Assembly: GCF_016704835.1 (NCBI RefSeq)
Contig: NZ_JADIZJ010000021.1
Coordinates: 434,001 to 498,000 of the forward strand
Source of the DNA: Sphingopyxis sp.
GTDB lineage: Bacteria > Pseudomonadota > Alphaproteobacteria > Sphingomonadales > Sphingomonadaceae
Direction: 5' to 3'
Length of the DNA: 64,000 nucleotides
Shown here: positions 50,061 to 59,466 of the stretch, one piece after another
Numbering within the stretch: position 1 is the stretch's first letter
How the letters are laid out: each line of letters opens with the position of its first letter
Position numbers and translations under genes: made by a program
Notes under the pieces: generated by a model
The model's database searches: none
Seen by the model: only the letters and a program-made list of their open reading frames with translations
Told to the model about the DNA's origin: nothing

Positions 50061-51002
50061 TTACTCGCTGCCGCTCGCTGCTTGTCTTGCGGTCCATTCG
50101 CTTAACGCGCGCCGGTGGCTGGCGATGCGCTCCAAAGCATCTGCCACGGCTTTGCTGCGTAATCCCTGCCGCTGCGCGTCGCCGTACCAATCGACGGCGG
50201 AATTCAGATCGCCCTGCATTTCTTGGCAAAGGCCCAGGTTGAAGGCCAGCGCCGCGGTGGGTTCGACATCGCGGGTCAGCGCCTGCCACGTGGCACAGGC
50301 GCCATTCGGATCGGTCTTGGTTAGCCGCACCGCGGCCTTGAACGCCGCTTGCGCGGGCTTCGCCAGCCCTTTGGTGCTTTCATCGACGCGGACGTCGAGC
50401 GCATAGTCGCGCGGCGCAAGGTCGCTGCGGATCGCGCGCACCTGGCCGCGGATCGTCGCGGTGAAATAATCCTCGACCGGTTGCGGCGCGCTGCGGTCGG
50501 GGCAGTAGGTGACCTGATCGCGCGCGTTGAGCGGCCGGGTGTAGCGGATCGAACCGTCGGCAATCGCAACCAGCCGGACCGTTGTTGCCACGGACGCGGT
50601 GCGGCGGCGACAGCGAATGTCGACGTCGATTTCCTTCAGGCACTTCTTTTTGTCGGCAGGGTCATATTCGGTGCAACGCTTTCGCTTTTCGATCACGGGT
50701 GTTTCTTCGACGCTGCTCCGCACCGTGCCGGTGACCAGCGCATCGGTTGGCGCCCCCGATTCGGGCGCGACAACACGGTAGAAAGGACCGCCGCGAAAGC
50801 TCGCATCGGTGAGTTCGGCTTCGAGCGCCTGCGCAAACGCCGTGCCATCCTCCCCCTCGAATCGCTCAACCGAAATGCGGATCAGATCGACGACATCGGC
50901 GGTGGCGGGATCGGCGGTGTTTATCGGCAAGGTTTCGGCCGTCGCGGGTGTCGCGAGCGCCAGCAAAGCGGCGCCTACCAGCCATCGTGCATCGATCATC
51001 AT
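50061..51002 (-). CDS. secreted TPR-like protein of unknown function
   Basis: A 313-residue exported protein (leader WLVGAALLALATPATAET). The middle has a Cys-rich stretch (KRCTEYDPADKKKCLKEID, DIRCRRR), and the C-terminal quarter has helical repeats (AALAFNLGLCQEMQGDLNSAVDWYGDAQRQG) like a tetratricopeptide. Several Met codons (51014, 51011, 51002, 50999) make the start uncertain. No family assigned. Confidence 0.65.
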   Translation of the reverse strand: MMIDARWLVGAALLALATPATAETLPINTADPATADVVDLIRISVERFEGEDGTAFAQALEAELTDASFRGGPFYRVVAPESGAPTDALVTGTVRSSVEETPVIEKRKRCTEYDPADKKKCLKEIDVDIRCRRRTASVATTVRLVAIADGSIRYTRPLNARDQVTYCPDRSAPQPVEDYFTATIRGQVRAIRSDLAPRDYALDVRVDESTKGLAKPAQAAFKAAVRLTKTDPNGACATWQALTRDVEPTAALAFNLGLCQEMQGDLNSAVDWYGDAQRQGLRSKAVADALERIASHRRALSEWTARQAASGSE

Positions 51003-51073
51003 TGCCCCCATCATCAACCCGCGCCGAGCTATCGCAGCCCGACGATGCTGTCAAAGAAGCGCAGGGACAGAGG

Positions 51074-51949
51074 TCAGAATTCGGTAACGATCAGATCGGC
51101 GAGGCGCCGCGGCGCTTCCATGGGGATGAAATGGCTTTGATCGGCCCATTGTTCGTCGCGCACCGCGCCCAGCGCGGCACCGAGGCCCGGCCAGGTCGGG
51201 CTGATCGAGAAATCCAGATTGCCCGCGCGTTCGCCGGTTTTGGCGCGGATCACGCTCGCTGGCGCGCCGACCGCGCCCAGCCAGTCATGCGGATTGGTGC
51301 GCAGGGCGTTCTGATACACCGACGCTTCGAGGGCTGGCGGACAGGCAAGCTCCCAGCCCTCCCCGTCTGCCGCGCCAAGCAGGCCATAGCGGCAGTAATC
51401 GGCAAGGACTTCGGGCTGCCAGTTCGCGTAGGGTGGGCGCGACGAAAAATGCGCATTCATCGCCTCCCAGCTATCCCAGCGACTGCGCCGCCGAGCCACC
51501 GGATGTTCGGCCGGATCGGGGACGGGCGCATCGGCGGCGCCGATATAAAATTCGGGCGGCATGACTACCGGATCGATCAGGAACATATGCGCCAAGGCAT
51601 CGGGCCGCTCGGCTGCGAGCCGCGTGAGGACATAGCCGCCCATGCTGTGGCCGCAGCCAATAAGCGGCGACCCGGCATACCGGTCGATCAGCGGAAGCAG
51701 CGCGTCGGCCGTCGTCGCCCAGTCGGACAGCGACGCGGGCCTGGCGCTGCGTCCATGGCCGAGATGATCGGGAGCGATGACATGCTTGCCCTGCGGCAAG
51801 GCCGCGACGACCTGATCCCACAGCCGCGCGTGAAATCCCGTCGCGTGGAGCAATAGCAACGAAGGCTGGTCCGACGGCCGGCCCCATTCGAACCAGCAAA
51901 TCGCGCCCGCCGGCGTGTCGAGCCGGTGCTCGCGCGGCGCTTCGCTCAC
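51074..51949 (-). CDS. alpha/beta-hydrolase
   Basis: A 291-residue alpha/beta-hydrolase: LLLHATGFHARLWD (oxyanion), GHSMGG with the nucleophile Ser and QSHFIPMEAP with the catalytic His. GTG 51949 with AAGGG upstream overlaps the aspS stop. Haloperoxidase/esterase-like; substrate unknown. It is downstream of and coupled to aspS. Confidence 0.85.
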   Translation of the reverse strand: MSEAPREHRLDTPAGAICWFEWGRPSDQPSLLLLHATGFHARLWDQVVAALPQGKHVIAPDHLGHGRSARPASLSDWATTADALLPLIDRYAGSPLIGCGHSMGGYVLTRLAAERPDALAHMFLIDPVVMPPEFYIGAADAPVPDPAEHPVARRRSRWDSWEAMNAHFSSRPPYANWQPEVLADYCRYGLLGAADGEGWELACPPALEASVYQNALRTNPHDWLGAVGAPASVIRAKTGERAGNLDFSISPTWPGLGAALGAVRDEQWADQSHFIPMEAPRRLADLIVTEF

Positions 51950-51951
51950 GC

Positions 51952-53733
51952 TCAGCCCTTCGGTCCATCCACGATGCGGATGCCGAGTTCCTTGAGCTGC
52001 TTGTCGCTGACCGGCGCCGGGGCGTTCATCATCAGATCCTCGGCCTTCTGGTTCATCGGGAAGACGACGACTTCGCGGATATTGGGTTCGTCGGCGAGCA
52101 GCATCACGATGCGGTCGACGCCGGGCGCCGAACCGCCGTGCGGCGGCGCGCCGAATTTGAAGGCGTTGATCATGCCGCTGAAGTTCGCGTCGACGTCCGC
52201 CTGGCTGTAACCGGCGATTTCGAACGCCTTGTACATGATGTCGGGACGATGGTTGCGGATCGCGCCCGACGACAGTTCGACGCCGTTGCACACGATGTCA
52301 TATTGCCAGGCGAGGATGTCGAGCGGGTCCTTGGTTTCCAAGGCTTCGAGTTCGCCCTGCGGCATCGAAAACGGGTTGTGGCTGAAGTCGATCTTGCCGG
52401 TGTCCTCGTCCGCCTCGAACATCGGGAAATCGACGATCCAGCACATTTCGAACTTGCTCGGGTCGATCAGGTCGAGCTGCTCGGCGACGCGCGTGCGCGC
52501 GAATCCGGCCAGTTTCGCGGCGGTGGCTTCCTTGCCCGCGGCGAAGAACAGCCCGTCGTCAGGACCTGTGCCGAGTTCGGCGGCGAGCGCGTCCATCTTG
52601 TCGGCGCCGTGGTTCTTGGCGATCGGGCCGCCCCATTCGCCGCCCTTGCGCGTCGCATAACCCAGACCGGCAAAGCCTTCGCCCTGCGCCCAGCTGTTCA
52701 TGTCGTCGAAGAATTTGCGGCTCTTCTCTGCGGTCGCGGGCGCCGGGATCGCGCGGACGACGTCGCCCGCCGCGACGATGTCGGCGAAGCGGCCGAAGCC
52801 TGACCCCACGAAGTGCGACGAGACATCGGTGATGATCAGCGGGTTGCGCAGGTCAGGCTTGTCGTTGCCGTACTTCAGCATCGACTCGCGGTACGGGATA
52901 CGCGGGAACGAGCCCGCCGGGGTCACCGACTTGCCGTTGGCAAATTCCTCGAACACGCCTGCAAGGACAGGTTCGATCGCATTGAACACATCGTCCTGCG
53001 TCACGAAGCTCATTTCGAAATCGAGCTGATAGAATTCGCCCGGGCTGCGGTCGGCGCGCGCGTCTTCGTCGCGGAAGCACGGCGCGATCTGGAAATAGCG
53101 GTCGAAGCCTGCGACCATCAGCAGCTGCTTGAACATCTGCGGCGCCTGCGGCAGCGCATAGAATTTGCCGGGATGGACGCGGCTCGGAACCAGATAGTCG
53201 CGCGCCCCCTCAGGCGACGAGGCGGTCAGGATCGGGGTCTGGAATTCGGTGAAGCCCTGGTCGACCATGCGGCGGCGCAAGCTGGCGATCACGTTCGAGC
53301 GCAGCATGATGTTGGCGTGCAGGCGTTCGCGGCGCAGATCGAGGAAGCGATATTTCAGGCGGATATCCTCGGGATAATCCTGTTCTCCCGCGACCGGCAT
53401 CGGCAGTTCGATCGCTGCCGACTGGACGGTGACGTCGCGCGCGCGCACTTCGATCGCGCCCGTCGGCAGGTTTGCGTTGACCGTTTCGGGCGAACGCGCA
53501 ACGACATCGCCGGTGATCGTGACGACGCTTTCGGCGCGCAGGCCATCCAGCGTCGCGAACACCGCATCGCTGCTGTCGGCGACAATCTGGGTCAGGCCAT
53601 AATGATCGCGCAGATCGACGAACAGCAACCCTCCATGATCGCGCTTGCGATGCACCCAGCCGGAGACGCGGACCGACTGACCGACCTGTTCGGCGCGAAG
53701 CTGGCCGCAATTATGGGTGCGATAGGCGTGCAT
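51952..53733 (-). CDS. aspS: aspartyl-tRNA synthetase, bacterial type
   Basis: A 593-residue bacterial AspRS: HRKRDHGGLLFVDLRDHYG in the anticodon-binding fold, FQIAPCFRDEDARADR (motif 2) and GGSAPGVDRIVMLL (motif 3), with the large GAD insertion. In bacteria with GatCAB it often also makes Asp-tRNA-Asn for transamidation; gatB lies at the right edge of this window. The start at 53733 gives the usual MHAYRTHNCG. Confidence 0.97.
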   Translation of the reverse strand: MHAYRTHNCGQLRAEQVGQSVRVSGWVHRKRDHGGLLFVDLRDHYGLTQIVADSSDAVFATLDGLRAESVVTITGDVVARSPETVNANLPTGAIEVRARDVTVQSAAIELPMPVAGEQDYPEDIRLKYRFLDLRRERLHANIMLRSNVIASLRRRMVDQGFTEFQTPILTASSPEGARDYLVPSRVHPGKFYALPQAPQMFKQLLMVAGFDRYFQIAPCFRDEDARADRSPGEFYQLDFEMSFVTQDDVFNAIEPVLAGVFEEFANGKSVTPAGSFPRIPYRESMLKYGNDKPDLRNPLIITDVSSHFVGSGFGRFADIVAAGDVVRAIPAPATAEKSRKFFDDMNSWAQGEGFAGLGYATRKGGEWGGPIAKNHGADKMDALAAELGTGPDDGLFFAAGKEATAAKLAGFARTRVAEQLDLIDPSKFEMCWIVDFPMFEADEDTGKIDFSHNPFSMPQGELEALETKDPLDILAWQYDIVCNGVELSSGAIRNHRPDIMYKAFEIAGYSQADVDANFSGMINAFKFGAPPHGGSAPGVDRIVMLLADEPNIREVVVFPMNQKAEDLMMNAPAPVSDKQLKELGIRIVDGPKG

Positions 53734-53830
53734 TTGATCGTCTTTCAAGGTTTGGGAGCGCGGAAAAGCGCGCCGATATGGCCGCGCCTAAGGCAGCGCG
53801 GCGGGCCATTTGTCAAGGTGGAAGGCCAAA

Positions 53831-55342
53831 TCAACAGGTGAGCCCCAGCCCGTCGAGCACCGCGCTGCCGAACAGCGCCCGGTGGGCCGGATCGGGCAAC
53901 AGCCGGTCGCGTGCCGCGCGCCAGCGGCGGAAATCCTCGCCATAGTCGGCAGCGACGCGCGCCGCGTCGAGGCGGCAGCTTTTTGCCCAGTGGCGCGTGA
54001 AGGCGATCCCCTCGGCATCGAGCCGTTCGACGACGCGCGCATAGGCGTCGGCGGTGCGCGCGCTGCGCGGGCCGTCGAAATCGATCACCGCATTGTGCAG
54101 GAAACGCGCCGGGGCGAGCAATCCCTCGGCGCGCGCCATGAAGCGCACGGTGACGACGGTCGAGCCGCCATGCCGCGCATAGACGGCGCAGATCAGCTCG
54201 AACGCACGCGCAAGGTCGGCGCGGTCGATCGTCACTGAGGCGTTGAACAGGTCGGCGAGCGGGCGGTGGGTGTCGAGTCCCTCGCCCCAGCTGCCATAAA
54301 CCGGCCGGGCGGTGACGTCGGGGCCACTCGCATAGCCCTGTTTCATCGCAAATTGCAGCAGCGCGCCGCGCGCCCATGGATAATCGTCGAGCAGCCGTCC
54401 GAGCAGGCTGAGCGCGTCATAGCCCGCACCCAGCTGCCCCGGCGTGGCGCGCGGATAATCGTCGCGCCATGGCTCGCGATACAGGAAACGCAGCATCGCG
54501 GGACGCTTGAACGGCTTGTATGGGTTGACAATCATCTGGACAAAATCCGGATCCTGATCGAGCGCGTAGGCGGCCGAGAAGCGACGAAAATCGCCCGCTG
54601 CCAGCCAGTCGAGCGCTGCGCGATCGACCTTGCGCAGATTCTGGATCGGACGGACGAGGAATTTGGGCACGCTGTCGACGACCAATGCGGTGACGATGCC
54701 GAGCGATCCGACCGGCAATTGCGCCGCAGCAAACAGGTCGTCGTCACGCAGCGGAGTCGAACCGGTCGCCGCGACAAAGGCATCGGTCATCAGTCCGGTT
54801 GCGGGTTCGATCCAATGGATACCCGCTGGCGTGACGACCTGCACCGCGCGGATATGATCCTGGATGCCGCCACGCGCGATCATCGATCCGTGGGTGCCGG
54901 TCGCACACGCACCGGCGAAGGTCTGGCCATTGCCCGCCCCGCTCGTCCACAGCGAACGTCCCTGCGCCTCCAGCTTGTCCGACACTTCGTCGACCAGTGC
55001 CCCCGCTTCGACCAGCATCAGCCCGCTGGCATCGACGCCGGCGCGCACGTCGACGCGATCGACGCGGAAACAGCGGTTGAACCGCCGCGTGTGGAGCAAC
55101 CAGCATTGCGAGGCGATATTGACGTTCGACGGCGACCATCCAGCGCCGAGGGGGCGAACGCGGCGCTGCGCCGCCGCCGCCGCGACCAGCCAGTCCTGTA
55201 CCGACATCGCGGCGATCGCGATCTCGTCTCGTCCCCGCTCCGCATCACCGCTGCGCAGCGCGAAGCGCGTCGCCGCCTCGCAGGTGCCGGTGCCGTGATA
55301 ATTGGTCCAGCGCCCTTCGTCGCCGAGTCGCACCAGCGGCAT
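53831..55342 (-). CDS. FAD-linked aldonolactone-oxidase-like oxidoreductase
   Basis: A 503-residue flavoprotein with an FAD-binding N-domain (GAGWSPSNVNIASQCW, ATGTHGSMIARGGIQDHI) and a C-terminal D-arabinono-lactone oxidase-like part (RHGGSTVVTVRFMARAEG, ARFLHNAVIDFDG). The substrate is probably a sugar lactone or alditol, but not certain. ATG 55342 overlaps the stop of the small membrane gene upstream (ATGA). Confidence 0.85.
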   Translation of the reverse strand: MPLVRLGDEGRWTNYHGTGTCEAATRFALRSGDAERGRDEIAIAAMSVQDWLVAAAAAQRRVRPLGAGWSPSNVNIASQCWLLHTRRFNRCFRVDRVDVRAGVDASGLMLVEAGALVDEVSDKLEAQGRSLWTSGAGNGQTFAGACATGTHGSMIARGGIQDHIRAVQVVTPAGIHWIEPATGLMTDAFVAATGSTPLRDDDLFAAAQLPVGSLGIVTALVVDSVPKFLVRPIQNLRKVDRAALDWLAAGDFRRFSAAYALDQDPDFVQMIVNPYKPFKRPAMLRFLYREPWRDDYPRATPGQLGAGYDALSLLGRLLDDYPWARGALLQFAMKQGYASGPDVTARPVYGSWGEGLDTHRPLADLFNASVTIDRADLARAFELICAVYARHGGSTVVTVRFMARAEGLLAPARFLHNAVIDFDGPRSARTADAYARVVERLDAEGIAFTRHWAKSCRLDAARVAADYGEDFRRWRAARDRLLPDPAHRALFGSAVLDGLGLTC

Positions 55343-55671
55343 CACGCATCTCCCAGTGGCAGCACGCCAGCGTGGGCGCGCCAGGCGACGGTGACCGGGC
55401 GCACGAACCCGAAGCTGGCGAGGGCGACCAGCATCTGCCGCCGCGTCGCGAAAACGCGCACGTCGGACAGGCCGTGGTCGGACTCGGGCGTCACGAAAGG
55501 CTGCGCGGCCTCTGCCGAAAATCCCCATCCCTTTAGCGTCACCACCATAGAATCTTCGTCGAGCGGCCGCGGATTGGCGATCGAGACAAAGATATCGGCC
55601 TGCCCCGCCAGATACTGGCCGAAAAGCAGCAGAAAACCGAGCGCGGCGAGCGCCCAACCAAGCCAGATCAT
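55342..55671 (-). CDS. small membrane protein upstream of FAD oxidoreductase
   Basis: A 109-residue protein starting MIWLGWALAALGFLLLFGQYLAG, one membrane segment, followed by a beta-rich periplasmic-type domain (MVVTLKGWGFSAEAAQPF). No family recognised. It is translationally coupled to the flavoprotein gene, so it may be a membrane anchor or partner. The start with GGGG upstream is preferred over the longer frame. Confidence 0.6.
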   Translation of the reverse strand: MIWLGWALAALGFLLLFGQYLAGQADIFVSIANPRPLDEDSMVVTLKGWGFSAEAAQPFVTPESDHGLSDVRVFATRRQMLVALASFGFVRPVTVAWRAHAGVLPLGDA

Positions 55672-55780
55672 GCCCCAAACCCCTTCGTCTTTTTCTTTGG
55701 CCGGTGTTCCGGCTCCGCAACCCGAAGAGTACGAACAATTTTTCCTGCCCGTTCTTTTCAACTAGCTGTATAGGCGCGCT

Positions 55781-56968
55781 ATGCAAGTCCATCCGTTGAT
55801 CGAAACCAACGCCGCGCTCGTCGAATTCTGCGACCTCATTCGGAACAGCGATTTCATCGCCGTCGATACCGAATTCATGCGCGAAAACACCTTTTGGCCA
55901 GAGCTTTGCCTGATCCAGGTCGCCGACCGCGAGCACGCCGCAGCGATCGACCCGCTGGCGCCGGGCATGGACCTGAAGCCGCTGCTCGACCTGCTCGTCG
56001 CCAATGAGGATATGCTCAAGGTGTTTCACGCTGGCGGCCAAGACGTCGAAATCATCTTCAACCTGACCGGCAAGACGCCGCATCCAATCTTTGATACCCA
56101 GATCGGCCAGATGGCGATCGGCCAGGCCGAACAGGTCGGCTATTCGAACCTGGTCGAGGCGTGGATCGGGCTACAACTCGATAAGGGCGCGCGCTTTACC
56201 GACTGGAGCCGCCGCCCGCTCGACAAGCGCCAGATCGATTATGCCGTCGGCGACGTCACCCACCTCGCCAAGATATTCCCGATGATGCTCGACAAGCTGG
56301 TCAAGACCGGCCGTGGTCACTGGCTCGATGAGGAAATGGAAAAGCTGGCCGATCCGTCAAACTACAATCTTAATCCCGAAGACGCCTGGCATCGGATCAA
56401 GATCCCCTCGCGCAAGCCCGACGTGCTCGGCCGTTTGCAGGCGCTGGCGGCGTGGCGCGAGCGCGAGGCGCGGTCGAAGAACCTGCCGCGCGGGCGCATC
56501 GTCAAGGACGAGACGCTCGCCGACCTCGCGGCGCATCCGCCGAAGGACCAGGAAGGGCTGGGCCGCGTTCGCGGGCTGTCGGCGACCTGGCGCGGCAACG
56601 ACATCGGCGCGCGGCTGATGGAAGCGATTGCCAATGCCAAGCCGATGGACAAGGACGACCTGCCCGACCGCGCCCCGCGCGGCCCGGGACTGGGCAAGGA
56701 AGGCGCGCTGGTCGCCGACCTGCTGAAGCTGCTCTTGAAGATTCGCGCGCGCGAACTCAACGTCGCATCGCGACTGATCGCGCGCAGCGACGATCTGGAG
56801 GCGCTGGCCGCTGGCGGGCGTGAGAACATCGCAATGATGCAGGGCTGGCGCTATGACGTTTTTGGCTATGCCGCGCTCAACCTGGTCGAAGGCCGGATGG
56901 GCTTCGCAGTCAAGCACGGCAAGCTGGTAATGAGCGAAATCGACGCGGCGACGGCGAGCGAGGACTGA
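55781..56968 (+). CDS. rnd: ribonuclease D
   Basis: A 395-residue RNase D. The DEDD exonuclease has Asp and Glu in IAVDTEFMRENTFWPE and later Asp in HAGGQDVEIIF and QIDYAVGDVTHL; HRDC domains follow (LQALAAWREREARSKNLPRGRIVKD). It trims tRNA and stable RNA 3' ends. A shared bidirectional terminator follows at 57054. Confidence 0.95.
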   Translation: MQVHPLIETNAALVEFCDLIRNSDFIAVDTEFMRENTFWPELCLIQVADREHAAAIDPLAPGMDLKPLLDLLVANEDMLKVFHAGGQDVEIIFNLTGKTPHPIFDTQIGQMAIGQAEQVGYSNLVEAWIGLQLDKGARFTDWSRRPLDKRQIDYAVGDVTHLAKIFPMMLDKLVKTGRGHWLDEEMEKLADPSNYNLNPEDAWHRIKIPSRKPDVLGRLQALAAWREREARSKNLPRGRIVKDETLADLAAHPPKDQEGLGRVRGLSATWRGNDIGARLMEAIANAKPMDKDDLPDRAPRGPGLGKEGALVADLLKLLLKIRARELNVASRLIARSDDLEALAAGGRENIAMMQGWRYDVFGYAALNLVEGRMGFAVKHGKLVMSEIDAATASED

Positions 56969-57053
56969 CCACTCCGAAACCCGCTTCCCTTGCCGCGATA
57001 CCTCATCCCCAAGATAGCGGGAATGACCGAGACGGTTCGGCGCCACGCATAAC

Positions 57054-57091
57054 AAAAGGCCGGGTGGAGCCTCCTCCACCCGGCCTTTTTT
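57054..57091. terminator. bidirectional terminator between rnd and tig
   Basis: A perfect 15-bp stem (57054-57068 with 57075-57089) around a 6-nt loop. It is flanked by A4 on the left and T6 on the right, so it can end rnd on the plus strand and tig on the minus strand. Confidence 0.93.
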
Positions 57092-57116
57092 ATCGTCATT
57101 GACCGTCAGTCGAAGC

Positions 57117-58742
57117 TTATTTCTTCGCAGCAGCCTTCTTGGCCGGAGCCTTTTTCGCGGCGGGCTTGTCCTCGGCGGACTTTGCCGGGGCAGCCTTTTT
57201 CGCCGCAGCGGGCTTTTCTTCGGCTTTGGCTTCGGCTTTCTTGGCCGGTGCTGCCTCAGCCTTCTTCGCCGCGGCCTTCTTCGCGGGAGCGGCCTCGGCC
57301 GCCTCTTCCTTCACGTCGGCCTTTTTGGCAGCGGGCTTTTTCGCCGCCGCCTTCTTGGCCGGCTTGTGGTCATGGTCGTGGCCGCAGCCCGGGCCATGGA
57401 CATGGCCGCCGTCGTCATCCGCTTCGATCGCCGCTTCCAGTTCCTCGCGGGTGGCTTCGCGGTCGCTGATCTCGGCCTTTTCGAACAGGAAGTCGACGAC
57501 CTTGTCTTCATAGAGCGGCGCGCGCAGCTGCGCCGCGGCGAGCGCGTCCTGCTGGACATAGTCCATGAAGCGGCCGCGGTCTTCGGGGCGATACTGCTGC
57601 GCCGCCTGCATGATCAGGCGCTGCATTTCCTGCTGGCTGACCTGCACGCCATGCGCCTGGCCGATTTCCGACAGAAGCAGGCCGAGGCGAACCCGGCGCA
57701 CTGCGATCGCATGATAATCGTCGCGGTCGGCTTCCAGCTCGGCCTTCGCCGCGGCGGGATCGGCTTCGTTCTCGACTTCCTGTTCCAGCTGCTGCCAGAT
57801 CTGCGCGAACTCGGCCTCGACCATCGTCGGCGGCACGTCAAAATCGTGGCTCGCCGCGAGCTGGTCGAGCAACTTGCGCTTCATATAGGTGCGCGTCAGG
57901 CCGTTCAGTTCCTGATCGACCTGATCCTTCATCAACTCTTTGAGCTTGTCGAGGCTCTCAAGGCCGAGCGACTTGGCAAACTCGTCGTCGATTTTCGAAG
58001 CCGCGGGTATCTTCACTTCCTTCACCGTCACGGCGAATTCGGCCTTGGCACCCTTGAGGTTTTCGACCGGATATTCGTCGGGGAAGGTCACCTTGACGGT
58101 CTTGGCATCGCCAACCTTGGCGCCGATGAGCTGGTCTTCGAAACCCGGGATCAGCTGACCCGAACCGATTTCGACCGCCATGTCTTCGCCGGTGCCGCCG
58201 TCAAATGCGACGCCGTCGACGCTGCCGGCGAAATCGATGATGACCTGGTCGCCAGTAGCGGCCTTCTTGGTCTTCGGCGCATCGTCGAACCGCTTCATCT
58301 GCGAAGCGAATTCCTCGATCTTCGCCATCACCGCCTTGTCGTCGGTGGGAACGGTCAGCCGCTCGAGCTTCAGCCCGTCGATCGACGGCGTCTTGATGTC
58401 GGGCAGCACTTCCAGCGCGACAGTGACTTCGGCGTCCTTGCCGGTTTCATAGCCATCGGCCAGCGTCACGGCAGGCTGCAGCGCCGGACGGAGCTTTTCC
58501 TTAGCCATCAGGTCGCGCACCCCGGCGTCGATCGCCTTGTTCAGCGCGTCGGCCGACAGCGCCGGACCGTGCATCTTGCGGATCAGATTCGGCGGCACCT
58601 TACCGGGACGGAAACCGGGCATACGCACGGTCGGTGCCATGCTTTTCACCTCCTCGTCGACGCGCGCGTCGATATCCTTGGCGGTGATGGTGACGCGATA
58701 CTCGCGCTTCAGGCCTTCGTTCAGCGTTTCGACGGTCTTCAT
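57117..58742 (-). CDS. tig: trigger factor with His-rich and Lys/Ala-rich tail
   Basis: A 541-residue trigger factor. The ribosome-binding N-domain (VRMPGFRPGKVPPNLIRK), the PPIase domain (TGDQVIIDFAGSVDG) and the helical C-domain are standard and end near residue 440. An added tail (445-541) has HVHGPGCGHDHDH, then about 26 Lys among Ala/Pro/Glu in AAKK repeats, like histone H1 or bacterial H1-like proteins. ATG 58742 is used; upstream frame overlaps the tRNA. Confidence 0.95.
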   Translation of the reverse strand: MKTVETLNEGLKREYRVTITAKDIDARVDEEVKSMAPTVRMPGFRPGKVPPNLIRKMHGPALSADALNKAIDAGVRDLMAKEKLRPALQPAVTLADGYETGKDAEVTVALEVLPDIKTPSIDGLKLERLTVPTDDKAVMAKIEEFASQMKRFDDAPKTKKAATGDQVIIDFAGSVDGVAFDGGTGEDMAVEIGSGQLIPGFEDQLIGAKVGDAKTVKVTFPDEYPVENLKGAKAEFAVTVKEVKIPAASKIDDEFAKSLGLESLDKLKELMKDQVDQELNGLTRTYMKRKLLDQLAASHDFDVPPTMVEAEFAQIWQQLEQEVENEADPAAAKAELEADRDDYHAIAVRRVRLGLLLSEIGQAHGVQVSQQEMQRLIMQAAQQYRPEDRGRFMDYVQQDALAAAQLRAPLYEDKVVDFLFEKAEISDREATREELEAAIEADDDGGHVHGPGCGHDHDHKPAKKAAAKKPAAKKADVKEEAAEAAPAKKAAAKKAEAAPAKKAEAKAEEKPAAAKKAAPAKSAEDKPAAKKAPAKKAAAKK

Positions 58743-58842
58743 TGCCTTGGTCTTATCCTTGCTCAAAATCTCGTATCGATGAACCCCGGCCACATGGCGG
58801 GGTTCCCCTATCCCGTCTCCATCCCCATCAGATCGTCGGAAC

Positions 58843-58927
58843 TGGTGCGGGCGAAGGGACTCGAACCCCCACATCTTGCGATACTGGTACCTAAAACCAG
58901 CGCGTCTACCAATTCCGCCACGCCCGC
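58843..58927 (-). tRNA. tRNA-Leu (anticodon UAG)
   Basis: An 85-nt class II tRNA on the minus strand. The acceptor GCGGGCG pairs with CGCCCGC, the anticodon loop is TTTAGGT with TAG, and the T-arm has GGTTCGAGTCC. CCA is encoded at 58845-58843. It reads CUA/CUG-type Leu codons. Confidence 0.97.
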
Positions 58928-59095
58928 AGAGGCTGTCGGCCGGGTGCACAAAGCCGCGCGATATGCCGCGCACGCCCGTGCGGGCCGCGCGGGGCTATAG
59001 CAGACGCGCGGCCGAGGGCAAGGGCGGAAAGCCCAACATTTCTGCGGCGGGAACGTGCGCCGCGCCCGTTCGTTGATAAGGCAAGGAGAGCCTTC

Positions 59096-59317
59096 ATGAC
59101 CTTTGCATCCAGCCTGCACGTCCGCGCCACCGACCCCTTCCCCAAACCCAAGCCCGACACCATCGAACCAATGGCGCCGCCCGAGCATCCCGCCCAGCCG
59201 ACGCCGCTGGAAGATCCTGCCGGCCAGCCGATGGAAGTCCCCGGCAATCCGGGCGGCGGCGGCGATATCGACGAACCGGGCCGCGGCCCGGATGAGATGC
59301 CGCCGCAGCAGGTCTAG
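59096..59317 (+). CDS. small Pro-rich hypothetical protein
   Basis: A 73-residue frame with GGAG before ATG 59096. The protein is Pro/Gly/Asp-rich and low in complexity (PPEHPAQPTPLEDPAGQPME, GNPGGGGDIDEPGRG). No signal or membrane segment. It is supported by the ribosome-binding site and frame use, but it could be spurious. Confidence 0.5.
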   Translation: MTFASSLHVRATDPFPKPKPDTIEPMAPPEHPAQPTPLEDPAGQPMEVPGNPGGGGDIDEPGRGPDEMPPQQV

Positions 59318-59466
59318 TTCGCGTCCGCATCGTTGCAAGCGTAGCGAAGCAGACCAGCCTGGCGCACGCCGCACTGCTTCGCGACGCGCGCGATCACGAT
59401 GGGTTGCATAGAGAGACTTGACCTCTGCCCTTCCCGGCCGCCACCATGGGCAACGGGGAGAGACAT

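Noticed and set aside
54266..55765. 499-codon plus-strand frame opposite the flavoprotein
   Set aside because: Shadow of a gene with clear FAD motifs.
57099..59000. 633-codon plus-strand frame opposite tig, with Phe/Gly-rich start
   Set aside because: It is the complement of the Lys/Ala tail and runs through the tRNA gene.
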